A DNA stretch of 13,974 bases from an uncultured Clostridia bacterium (GTDB lineage Bacteria > Bacillota > Clostridia > Christensenellales > DTU072). The notes beneath the pieces were generated by a model. That model had not been told where the DNA came from. It did not search any database and worked only from the letters and a program-made list of their open reading frames with translations. The first letter of the stretch is position 1. Each line of letters starts with the position of its first letter. Shown here one piece after another: positions 1-7,666 of this stretch. Both the position numbers and the translations under genes were made by a program. Location of the stretch: positions 1 through 13,974 of the forward strand of contig CAKRAY010000025.1 of the NCBI GenBank assembly GCA_934296355.1, in the 5' to 3' direction.

Positions 1-218
1 GCTTTTAGGGGTGCCCCATTTTCCTACGCTCGGTTTTCGCAAGAAATCAACGCACCTTAGCCACTCCCGTATAATGCGACCGACGGTCGCCAATATTTTA
101 CCAAAAAAGCATAGGCTTTCTATAAACGCGGTTAATAAAAATAGTAAAGGTCGGCAAGATAAAAACTCCTACCGACCGTTTTTACGTTTTTTAATTGCGT
201 TTTACTGTTTTTAATACG
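1..218. other. Gene-free left edge with small hairpin
   Basis: No convincing coding frame is seen here. A short open frame on the plus strand (11-214) is rich in Arg, Lys, His and Ser, lacks a ribosome binding site and ends beside the stop of the convergent transporter gene, so it is taken as noise. A 6-bp stem with a 3-nt loop (GCGACC, GAC, GGTCGC) lies at 76-90, and a short GGGG/CCCC inverted pair at 7-16. The stretch could be the end of a dispersed intergenic repeat or the tail of a neighbouring unit cut by the window edge, but neither can be shown from one copy. Confidence 0.35.
149..177 (-). terminator. Probable terminator of the MFS transporter gene
   Basis: An inverted repeat of GGTCGG and CCGACC with a 17-nt loop lies about 40 nt past the stop of the transporter gene. 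Read on the minus strand it is followed by TTTACTATTTTT, an interrupted U-tract. The plus strand also has T-runs after the stem, so it could work both ways. The short stem and broken U-tract make it weaker than the other terminators in the window. Confidence 0.5.
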
Positions 219-2087
219 TTATGCCGCTTTGCGTTGTTTCTTTGCCGCCACCTTAGCAACGTAGTCGGGCGCTTCGCCGTGCTTAACGAGGAACATCATA
301 ACCGCGCCGATAGCGATGCAGATTGCCGAGAATATGAACAAGGAACTGCTGCCGCCGATATAGTCCATTACCAAACCGCCGAAGATAGGTCCGAGGGTTT
401 GCGCGGACATAGTCGCGATATAGTAGATACCCGTAAACTTACCGATATCTTCGGGAGAAGAAACTTCGAGAACCATCGGGAGCGTGTTGACGTTCGCGAA
501 GATAAGGCCGAAACCGCTTACCATATAGCAAACCATGAACACGATGGTAGCCGCGTTGCCCGCAACGCCTACGCAGCAAGCGACGAGTACGTAACTGAGT
601 ATCGCCAAGCCGAAACCGAAGATTATCGACCAACGACGTCCGATTTTCTTTGCCATAATACCTACGGGAATAAATCCGATAGCCGCTACGACCATCGACG
701 CGCCGCTTACTATGGAAGCGATACCCGTAGAAGTGCCTAAGTACTTAACGCAGAAGATAGGCATATTGTTGCTGATTGCATAGTAACCGATGAACCACAT
801 AAAGATTGCGCCTAAGATAAGTAAGAAACTCGTCATCTTGGACTTTCCGTATTGCTTCATCATGTTGAGTTTTACTTCGGGTTGTTTTTCCTTTTCTTCC
901 TCTTCTTCCTTTTCGTCATACACGGGTAAGCCGTACTCTAAGCAGAGTTCGTTACATTCTTTTACCCATTTCTTTTCTTTAACGAACAAGATAAACAAAC
1001 CGAGTACCAAAGCGAGCGCGCCCGCCATCGTACCGAAGATTATCCAGTATTGGCTCGACAAAGTGAGTTTTCCGTCGAACATAAACGTTATCGTATATAT
1101 AAGGAAGCCGATACCGCCGCCGATACCGCCGATAAGGTTAATCATCGCGTTACCGGGACTTCTGAGCGGAGAAGGCGTAACGTCGGGCATCAATGATACC
1201 GCGGGCGTACGGATAACCGTTTGCGCAAGTATTATAAGGAGTAAGGAGATAAGGAAGAACGCAAAGTAACCCCAGTTTACTTCCTTGTTTACCGCGGCGG
1301 ATATATAATCGTTAGCCGCGCTGGAAACGTACGCGCTGTAAGGCATAGCGACCTCGGAGTTGAGTCTGTCGTACTCTTCTTTGGAAATTTCTTCGCCGCG
1401 TAAGGTGTATTTTCCCTCGCCGATAACGCCCATGAGTTTTCCGTTGGCAATTTGCACGTCGTAAAGTCCGATAAAGAACTCTCTTATTTCCGCTTCGCTC
1501 TTACCGTGATGATCTTTATGTAACTTGTCGAAGTCGACTTTCTTTAAGTGCGAATAGTCGCCTTGCGCCGCTTCGTCGTACCACTTAGCCATAAGTTGGT
1601 TACGAGTAATGGTTCCGCCGTCTTCGGGGTTCGGCAACGCCAAATCGCCGCTTTCCGCTTGGAAAAATACTTCGTATTCCGCTCTCTTGTCGTTACTTGT
1701 CTTTAATTGATTTTGAACGGAAATAGGTACGAGAATCATCGCGATAATCGTAATTACCGTACCGATTACTATAAACGGGGTACGACGACCGAACTTTCTG
1801 CCGAGTTTGGTTTTGCCGGACTTGTCGGAGATTTTACCGAAAATAGGCAATAAAACCATACACATCGCGCTGGCGATACCTACGATTACGTTACGAATCG
1901 TGTTGCTGAAACCGAAAGCCTGGTCGAGTAACAGCGGCACGACAAAGTTATATACCGTCCAGAATATCATAACGACCGCAAAGCCTAAGCCTACTTTCAA
2001 GGTTCTCGGATAGTTAAGTTTCAATTCCGAAGGGTCTTTGGTTTTTACTTCCGTAACGGGAGTTTCAACCTTTACTTCTTCATCCAT
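219..2087 (-). CDS. MFS transporter, GPH/SLC45-like, with large outside loop
   Basis: A 622-residue integral membrane protein with 12 predicted helices, probably a secondary carrier of sugars or other small solutes; the substrate cannot be told. Helices 1-3 lie at about residues 34-54, 65-83 and 103-122, and helices 4-6 at about 271-290, 312-337 and 346-370. A Glu-rich cytoplasmic linker (EEEEEKEK at 394-401) joins the halves, and six more helices follow to about 602. The loop 2-3 motif GKISDKSG...GRR (about 84-102) is the MFS signature and sets the topology. About 148 mostly polar residues between helices 3 and 4 make the protein longer than the usual 400-500. The ATG at 2087 is chosen because AGGAGG sits 7 nt upstream. 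A longer frame to 2201 starts upstream of the promoter and is rejected. The gene is transcribed alone. Family certain, subfamily moderate. Confidence 0.9.
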   Translation of the reverse strand: MDEEVKVETPVTEVKTKDPSELKLNYPRTLKVGLGFAVVMIFWTVYNFVVPLLLDQAFGFSNTIRNVIVGIASAMCMVLLPIFGKISDKSGKTKLGRKFGRRTPFIVIGTVITIIAMILVPISVQNQLKTSNDKRAEYEVFFQAESGDLALPNPEDGGTITRNQLMAKWYDEAAQGDYSHLKKVDFDKLHKDHHGKSEAEIREFFIGLYDVQIANGKLMGVIGEGKYTLRGEEISKEEYDRLNSEVAMPYSAYVSSAANDYISAAVNKEVNWGYFAFFLISLLLIILAQTVIRTPAVSLMPDVTPSPLRSPGNAMINLIGGIGGGIGFLIYTITFMFDGKLTLSSQYWIIFGTMAGALALVLGLFILFVKEKKWVKECNELCLEYGLPVYDEKEEEEEKEKQPEVKLNMMKQYGKSKMTSFLLILGAIFMWFIGYYAISNNMPIFCVKYLGTSTGIASIVSGASMVVAAIGFIPVGIMAKKIGRRWSIIFGFGLAILSYVLVACCVGVAGNAATIVFMVCYMVSGFGLIFANVNTLPMVLEVSSPEDIGKFTGIYYIATMSAQTLGPIFGGLVMDYIGGSSSLFIFSAICIAIGAVMMFLVKHGEAPDYVAKVAAKKQRKAA

Positions 2088-2144
2088 TTGTGGACCTCCT
2101 AAAATTAATAATAAATCTTTTTTCGTAATTAAATACCATAAAAT

Positions 2145-2173
2145 AGTGTAAGGTAAAACCGCCGTTTTGTCAA
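2145..2173 (-). promoter_or_regulatory. Sigma-A promoter of the MFS transporter gene
   Basis: On the minus strand TTGACA (2168-2173, perfect -35) is followed by a 17-nt spacer and TACACT (2145-2150, 4 of 6 to TATAAT). It predicts a leader of about 50 nt before the ATG at 2087. This supports that start over the upstream TTG at 2201, which would lie ahead of the promoter. Confidence 0.75.
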
Positions 2174-2272
2174 TACGGAAAATCAACGAATAAGCGTTCA
2201 TTTTTCATTATTCGATAAAATTTCTTATATATGATATTATTTTCCTATAAAGTCATAAAAGGCGGAAAACTC

Positions 2273-2648
2273 ATGGCAAAAAACACATATACGCCGGGAG
2301 AATAAAACATTACCGCCCTTGCTGCGGCAAACTTCCGGAAACGGCGACGAAAAGTTTCTCTATCGCGCCGAAAGCGCGGGCTACTCCGCTTTGAAAGCGA
2401 CCCTCGAATCCTATCTGCCCGAGAATTTCTTCCAAACCGATATCTTTTCCTCTCGCGCAAGCATAAGCGGCGAAACGGGCGTGATTACGGACGTTCTCTA
2501 TTCCTCTTCGACCACCGTTTACTGTAACTACGACGAGAGCGAATTGTACTTTAAGAGCGCAAACGAGTTTTATAACGCTTCTTTCGACGCGGCGGGCAAA
2601 GGCAAAACCGTTTCATTCCCGAAAGAAAGCAAATATACGATAAAATAA
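2273..2648 (+). pseudogene. Broken gene remnant, family not recognised
   Basis: An ATG at 2273 opens a frame that reads MAKNTYTPGE and stops at 2303-2305. A second plus frame is open from 2259 to 2648. Its last 95 residues or so (from about GNGDEKFLYRAE on) read like a real protein: balanced composition, few Arg, alternating hydrophobic and polar residues, ending PKESKYTIK. It has no credible start of its own, only a TTG at 2319 without a ribosome binding site. The best reading is a frameshifted or internally deleted gene keeping a few N-terminal codons and the C-terminal part of a larger, perhaps extracytoplasmic, protein. The family is not recognised. It might instead be an intact small gene with an unusual start. 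Confidence 0.5.
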
Positions 2649-2666
2649 AAACTTTTATACTAATAC

Positions 2667-2698
2667 GCGGGCGTTGACCGCAAAAACTCAACGCCCGC
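2667..2698. terminator. 11-bp perfect hairpin between converging units
   Basis: GCGGGCGTTGA (2667-2677) and its exact complement (2688-2698) enclose a 10-nt loop. The stem is GC-rich and stable. It lies between the end of the plus-strand remnant (2648) and the end of the long minus-strand gene (2771), where a shared terminator is expected. Neither side has a clean U-tract, since on the minus strand a T-run appears only after about 15 nt. It may stop transcription inefficiently or protect 3' ends. Confidence 0.5.
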
Positions 2699-2770
2699 TA
2701 ATCGCTTAATATATACGAAAACCTTATTCGCTCCCTCTGCGTTTAGATTGCCGTAAAATCAATCGGCTTT

Positions 2771-5700
2771 TCAGTTAAAAAACACGCTGTATCTTTGTAA
2801 TAAATCGGCTATTTCCGATAACGTAATCAAACCTTTCCCGACGGAAACTTTTAAATACTGTCCGTTAAACGCGTTAAACACGAACTCCGGTAAGGGTATG
2901 AGCGCGTTAAATTCCTCGTAGGTATATAAACCATAAGTTTCTATGTCGTTCGCCATTGCCGTAGCGTCATATTTCATTTGCGCGGTATCGACGTCGAAAA
3001 TATTGATAAAACCTTCGGTTGCGCCCGGCATGGTCAACATACCGTTCACGTAATAACATAGGTGTCCGTACGTTACCGGACTCCACGCGGTGGTCGATTC
3101 GACGGTAACGGTAACGTTCGTCAGTTGTACCGTCGTCCACGTATCTCCGCTTTGTTTGTTAAAGTAATGCCCGATATATCGCGCGGCGTCTTCGCGTAAG
3201 AAAACGTATTCGCCTAAGGTCATATCGAAGAAAGCGTGTTCGTCGATAATTCTTACTTCCGTGCCGTCGGAGAACGTCAGTTTAATGACTTCGTACGACG
3301 AAAGCGATTCGCTGTCGATAAAAAGTATCGGCGCGGTATCGAATTGTCCCGTAAGCATATTCCAAACAAGCAGTCTTTCGTTACCCGTCAAATTTTCTAC
3401 CGCCACCTGACTTCCGTCGGCAAGAGTAATCAAACTACCCTCGGCAACGCAAGCAATTTCGGTCCACTTGGCGTATAAAGTTCCGCTCGGCGCGGTATCG
3501 AGAGTCTCGTTCGTGTATTGCGTTCCCGAAAAGTCCGACGTCGTATACCATCCGTCGAAACTGTATCCGTCTCTGCTCGGATTAGCGATATTTTCATAAT
3601 TCCCGAAATAACCCGTATGCATAAAGGAAACAACGTACGAGTTATCATCCGAAAAAGTACATCTCCAAAAAACCGGTCGGTCGGAAGGGTTCCAATCGTA
3701 TTTCCAACCCGACGGTCTGCTGCTTGCATCCGTATAAACCGTTAACAAAGAACAATCTTGGAACGCTCTGCTTTCTATCGTCGTTATCGATTTCGGTAAA
3801 ATAATTCCGGTCATTTTCGGATTATCGGCAAAAGAATACTTTCCTAAATAGTTTAATTGCGTGTTCGCGGGAAATTTAAACGAAGCGGTTAACCCCGCGT
3901 GCCAAAACGCTCCGAAATCGATCTTTGTAATCGACGGCTCGATTGTCTTAGTCAAATTAAGTTCCGTCTGATAGAACGCTGACATGCCTATTTCCGTTAA
4001 CGGATAATCCGATATATGCGTAAATATCATACTGCCGCAGTTAAAGAATGTATTCGGCGCGATTTTAGTGACTTTGTCCGGTATTCTGAACAATCCCAAA
4101 TCCGTACAATCCTTAAATGCTCCCATACCTATCGTATCTACTAACGTATAGTCCTCGAAAATGAAAAATTTCACTTCGCTTTGCCATTCGAACGCATAAT
4201 TGCCGATCTTAGTTACCGGATAACCGTCTATACTCGCCGGTATTTTGAATTGTCCGGATAAGTCGCAATACGTCCCCGTAATCGTAACTTCATTGTTGGC
4301 AACGCTCGTTTTTAGCAATCTTTTGGGTACGTCAATGTTATAAGAATAATACGGTCCTATCCGAATTCCTTGCGGCGCGTCGGTATGATTCTGCTTGGGA
4401 TTCCCCGACTGTGCCGCGCCGAACACAATATGTACTTTCTCGCCGGGGAACGCCTTAATCATATTGAAAGTCACGTCGGAAACCGAATAATAATTCCTCG
4501 AAAGCGGTTGAGGCGTAGTGTAGCTTTGAGAGTAATCTTCGCTGAATACGGTAACGTAAATTTCATCGTACTGATAACACGATGATTCCCACCTAGAAGA
4601 ATAGTATATATTGAACGCCTCCATGCCGGATTTCAATTCCACGACGCTCGACTCGAGATAATACATTTCCGGCACAATACGATAATATGCTAAATTATAA
4701 CCCATTTTACTTATAAGGTGGGGATAAATCGCATAAAAATTACGCATAAATTTTGGGAACGTATACGTACCGGATATCGTCGTAACGTCCCACCACTCCT
4801 TATACGTTAACGATAGTCTGTCGTCATCGTCGTTATCGGTATCGAAAAGATCCCACAATACCGAAAGTACTCCAAGTTCGCTGTTCGCTCCCCATCCGTA
4901 TCCTCTTGCGTTAGTTCGAAAGTCATACGGCGTATCGAAATTATAAGCGTCATAACTTTGATTACAAACCGTAGGCACGTCACCGATGTATTCCGACGAA
5001 TACTCTTGCGCGACGAACCCGAATGCGGTCGCCCATGCCTCGCTCCATATCAATTTATGGGCGGCTTCTACCGCGTTTTCTTTGTCGAGAGGATTGTTAC
5101 TTCTATGCGCCGCACAAGACGGATCACATTGGTTTGCATTACCTACCGTGTAATGGTCAACCATATTGGTGCTGATTGAATGCCAACCTCCCGGCGGATC
5201 GATAATCCCTTGAAGATACGCTATATGATGACCGTACTCGTGCATAATGACGTCCCAAGACGCATACGACTCGGGTACGCTTTCGTTTGTTCGTGCATTG
5301 TTAGTAATGTGTATTGTATTTTTTTCGCGACTATAATAACATGTGTTCGAACTGGGATATGCAACTTTTACGCCTTTAGGCGTTTCGCCGGTCATTGCTT
5401 TAACAAAATCCCTTGCCGTCAGAATCGCTTGCGAGATTTGTATCGCTTTTCCCGAATCCGTATCCATTTCTATTATGGCATCAACGGTGGTTTCCGAGCC
5501 CGTCGCAACGTTTTGGTAATCGTCGTATTCGGTATCGTAATAGTATTTCGTCTTTCCGTCGCTTCGTACTACATAAGAGTTATTGTCGCCCGCAAAAATA
5601 CGTAAGAATAAATCGCAACCTCCGTTTTCCAGTATAACGTCGTTAGAAAAACTCAGCGAATATTTTCCGTTGTTATCGGTATATACCGTTCCTAAAAGTT

Positions 5701-6466
5701 GAGAACCTATAAGGTCTTTATCTCGTACTTCCACCTTTACGCCTCGCAATGGAATTTCTTTATTACTCTCTTTTTCTATCCACTTCAAAGTTCCTTGCAC
5801 CTTAGTATCGCCCGAAGTAGTGGCTGTCGTACCGACAACGTTATCCGACGAAGATACCTCTACGGACGTTGTCGGAATTTCTACGCTCGACGTCGTTTTG
5901 TGTTCGTTCTCATATCTGATTTGTTCGACTTGCCATTCTTCCAATAAATAGTTACTCGATGCGTAAGTCAAAAACTTTTCTAACGCGTCGTCATGTGAAA
6001 AGCGACTGATAAATAATCCGTGCGCGTTACATACCGCATATAACGTAGCGGTTAAAACGCTATCGTCGGATAAAACTATCGTCACTTGCAAGCGTAAATC
6101 GTCGTCATATTCCGCGCAAGAAATTGTAAACATTAAACTGCGCGCGCCGGTTCGCTCCGTCGACAATACCGAAAAATCGCTTTTATACGAATAATTCTTT
6201 ATAGTCTTTTCCGACTTAACCGTAAACGGAATTTCAACGTTCACGGCGTCCAATACGTACTCTCTTTCGTCGCTCATATAAGCGAAATCATAATCGCCAC
6301 TTGCGCTTTCCGCGCGCGCTAACGTATGCTCGATATCCTCTGCGAGAGCGTTATGCGTAGATTCTTTTTCCATGTGTAATCCGAAAATCAATATCGTAAT
6401 CGTCAAGCATAACAATGCTATCGATAAAAATGTTAATACTAATCTTCTACGTACGTTCTTTTCCAT
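2771..6466 (-). CDS. Membrane-anchored metallopeptidase with LRR, repeat and Hint domains
   Basis: A 1231-residue surface protein. An N-terminal signal anchor (about 9-30) is followed by an unassigned region and a Thr/Ser-rich linker (190-220). A carboxypeptidase-regulatory-like beta domain lies at about 222-300. The peptidase domain (about 345-600) has HEYGH at 409-413 and WSEAWA at 474-479, so H409, H413 and E476 are likely zinc ligands and E410 the catalytic base (gluzincin pattern). BspA-like leucine-rich repeats (LRR_5) span about 735-910 and a Listeria-Bacteroides repeat about 946-1001. A Hint domain (about 1005-1148) starts at C1006 with CVAEGSLITLADG, has DEH at 1075-1077 and ends near YYVNGMLT (1138-1145), without the final His-Asn of inteins. 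An 83-residue tail of unknown role follows. AAGGAGGA sits 4 nt before the ATG. The second lipoprotein gene is 28 nt upstream, so they form an operon. Domain calls are firm; substrate and processing are inference. Confidence 0.88.
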   Translation of the reverse strand: MEKNVRRRLVLTFLSIALLCLTITILIFGLHMEKESTHNALAEDIEHTLARAESASGDYDFAYMSDEREYVLDAVNVEIPFTVKSEKTIKNYSYKSDFSVLSTERTGARSLMFTISCAEYDDDLRLQVTIVLSDDSVLTATLYAVCNAHGLFISRFSHDDALEKFLTYASSNYLLEEWQVEQIRYENEHKTTSSVEIPTTSVEVSSSDNVVGTTATTSGDTKVQGTLKWIEKESNKEIPLRGVKVEVRDKDLIGSQLLGTVYTDNNGKYSLSFSNDVILENGGCDLFLRIFAGDNNSYVVRSDGKTKYYYDTEYDDYQNVATGSETTVDAIIEMDTDSGKAIQISQAILTARDFVKAMTGETPKGVKVAYPSSNTCYYSREKNTIHITNNARTNESVPESYASWDVIMHEYGHHIAYLQGIIDPPGGWHSISTNMVDHYTVGNANQCDPSCAAHRSNNPLDKENAVEAAHKLIWSEAWATAFGFVAQEYSSEYIGDVPTVCNQSYDAYNFDTPYDFRTNARGYGWGANSELGVLSVLWDLFDTDNDDDDRLSLTYKEWWDVTTISGTYTFPKFMRNFYAIYPHLISKMGYNLAYYRIVPEMYYLESSVVELKSGMEAFNIYYSSRWESSCYQYDEIYVTVFSEDYSQSYTTPQPLSRNYYSVSDVTFNMIKAFPGEKVHIVFGAAQSGNPKQNHTDAPQGIRIGPYYSYNIDVPKRLLKTSVANNEVTITGTYCDLSGQFKIPASIDGYPVTKIGNYAFEWQSEVKFFIFEDYTLVDTIGMGAFKDCTDLGLFRIPDKVTKIAPNTFFNCGSMIFTHISDYPLTEIGMSAFYQTELNLTKTIEPSITKIDFGAFWHAGLTASFKFPANTQLNYLGKYSFADNPKMTGIILPKSITTIESRAFQDCSLLTVYTDASSRPSGWKYDWNPSDRPVFWRCTFSDDNSYVVSFMHTGYFGNYENIANPSRDGYSFDGWYTTSDFSGTQYTNETLDTAPSGTLYAKWTEIACVAEGSLITLADGSQVAVENLTGNERLLVWNMLTGQFDTAPILFIDSESLSSYEVIKLTFSDGTEVRIIDEHAFFDMTLGEYVFLREDAARYIGHYFNKQSGDTWTTVQLTNVTVTVESTTAWSPVTYGHLCYYVNGMLTMPGATEGFINIFDVDTAQMKYDATAMANDIETYGLYTYEEFNALIPLPEFVFNAFNGQYLKVSVGKGLITLSEIADLLQRYSVFFN

Positions 6467-6494
6467 GTTCTCCTCCTTGAATTGTTTTTCTTTT

Positions 6495-7592
6495 TTAACT
6501 ATAACTTAAACCATAATAGCAACTTTTTTCATCACCGTAGTCAAAGAAAACTATTTTGTATTTGAATCCTACTTCTGTCAATATGTTCTGTGTTCCCGAT
6601 TCGCAGACGTGCAAATCTATTTTCCCGTTTTCTCCGTTAAAAAAATCATTAGGTATACTTATAGTTTCATAATGATTAAAAATAACTTCACGGACTCTGC
6701 CGTAATAATCATAGGTCCTTTTGCAACGATATTTATCGGTCATATAGTCGTCAATCGTCTTCGCGAGTATCCTTTTTTTCTCTCCCGAAGCATTTTCGGC
6801 TTCTATATAGATATCTACCGCCGGTATCGATTTTTCTTTTTCGTCATACAACCTACCGAGATATACTTTTGCCTGTAAGTCGCTTGTATCGGATGGCTCT
6901 TTATATGATGTGACCATAATTGCGCAAGAATCTTGCCGAAATGGATCTGAATAGTGTGAAAAATTAACTAACGTGTTTGTCCGATTGCTAAACTGATACT
7001 TGTATTCCGGCGCAAGATCTTCGTTCGATATGCGTACCGTTTCTCCTTCCTTATGATAGTAAAATCTACAAAAATTACTTCCTTCGGTAACTGTTGGAAC
7101 GCCGTCTTCGGCGTCTGTAATCATAAACTGTATCAATCCGTACTCGTTATAAAACAGTTCTTCCGGAACGGTTATATCTTCGACGTGATTGCCGCGTCCT
7201 CGATATTCTTCGCATGCGATATTGTCTATCGTTTTTACGTAATGCATATTCCCGAAAGATTTAAAGAACAAGTAAAACTTTATCGGCAGAAGTTCGGACA
7301 AATCGTATCCCGGATCTACTATCTTGTCTTGCTCATTTCGATAAACGCAATAATTGTAGTAATCACGAAGGGTATCGTAGTCTAAATATCCGAAAGAAAA
7401 CGTTAACGTAACGTCGCTTAAATCATACGTTTCCTTATCCGCCGTGTACTCGCAGAAAAAAGGTTTCCACTGCTCAGCGCATCCTCCGCCCGTTCCTTGA
7501 GAATCGTCCTTTGGCGCGTTGTCGCACGACGTAAACGTAAAAATACTAAGTAAAAAAACTAAAATGACAAAACGAATTGTTTTCTTTTTCAT
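6495..7592 (-). CDS. Predicted lipoprotein, family not recognised
   Basis: A 365-residue predicted lipoprotein. A basic start (MKKKTIR) and hydrophobic stretch lead to FTSC, with C23 as the likely lipidated residue, then a Gly/Asp/Ser-rich tether. The rest is rich in Tyr, Phe, Asp and Glu with short alternating strands, suggesting one or more beta domains. Several scattered Cys are present. No catalytic motif or named family is recognised. The ATG at 7592 is chosen because AAAAGGAGG lies 7 nt upstream; an in-frame TTG two codons earlier would sit within that spacing. It is the first gene of a two-gene operon with the Hint metallopeptidase, 28 nt downstream, so a role as partner, substrate receptor or inhibitor of that enzyme is possible but unproven. 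Confidence 0.8.
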   Translation of the reverse strand: MKKKTIRFVILVFLLSIFTFTSCDNAPKDDSQGTGGGCAEQWKPFFCEYTADKETYDLSDVTLTFSFGYLDYDTLRDYYNYCVYRNEQDKIVDPGYDLSELLPIKFYLFFKSFGNMHYVKTIDNIACEEYRGRGNHVEDITVPEELFYNEYGLIQFMITDAEDGVPTVTEGSNFCRFYYHKEGETVRISNEDLAPEYKYQFSNRTNTLVNFSHYSDPFRQDSCAIMVTSYKEPSDTSDLQAKVYLGRLYDEKEKSIPAVDIYIEAENASGEKKRILAKTIDDYMTDKYRCKRTYDYYGRVREVIFNHYETISIPNDFFNGENGKIDLHVCESGTQNILTEVGFKYKIVFFDYGDEKSCYYGLSYS

Positions 7593-7617
7593 AAGCAATC
7601 CTCCTTTTCTTAATTAT

Positions 7618-7646
7618 ATTATACAAGTGAAAAAGTTTACTTGCAA
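7618..7646 (-). promoter_or_regulatory. Sigma-A promoter of the lipoprotein-metallopeptidase operon
   Basis: On the minus strand TTGCAA (7641-7646, -35) is followed by a 17-nt spacer and a perfect TATAAT (7618-7623). It predicts a leader of about 20 nt carrying the AAAAGGAGG site. Most of the promoter lies inside the left copy of a 39-nt inverted repeat, so the repeat itself supplies this promoter. Confidence 0.75.
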
Positions 7647-7659
7647 TGACTATTTTGCG
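7621..7659 (+). repeat. Left copy of a 39-nt terminal inverted repeat
   Basis: Read inward (plus strand) this copy contains AAGTGAAAAAGTTT and CTTGCAA. It matches the right copy at 8945-8983, read on the minus strand, at 33 of 39 positions by eye, with the outer 26 matching at 24. The two copies face each other and bracket one lipoprotein gene, whose stop codon is 7 nt inside this end. Outward it supplies the -35 box, spacer and half of the -10 box of the neighbouring operon promoter. Confidence 0.75.
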
Positions 7660-7666
7660 ACCTATT

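Noticed and set aside
11..214. 67-codon plus-strand open frame at the left edge
   Set aside because: It has no ribosome binding site, an unnatural Arg/Lys/His/Ser-rich composition, and runs into the end of the convergent transporter gene.
195..740. 181-codon plus-strand open frame
   Set aside because: It lies fully antisense to the transporter gene, with an Arg/Asp/His-rich composition typical of a shadow frame.
790..1269. 159-codon plus-strand open frame
   Set aside because: It is antisense to conserved transporter helices, and its Ser/Pro/Ile-rich content mirrors the opposite strand.
2088..2201. 38-codon N-terminal extension of the transporter starting from TTG
   Set aside because: The consensus promoter (2145-2173) lies inside it, and AGGAGG sits directly before the ATG at 2087.
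5180..5605. 141-codon plus-strand open frame
   Set aside because: It is antisense to the metallopeptidase region with its HEYGH motif, has an Arg/Ile/Phe-rich shadow composition, and has no ribosome binding site.
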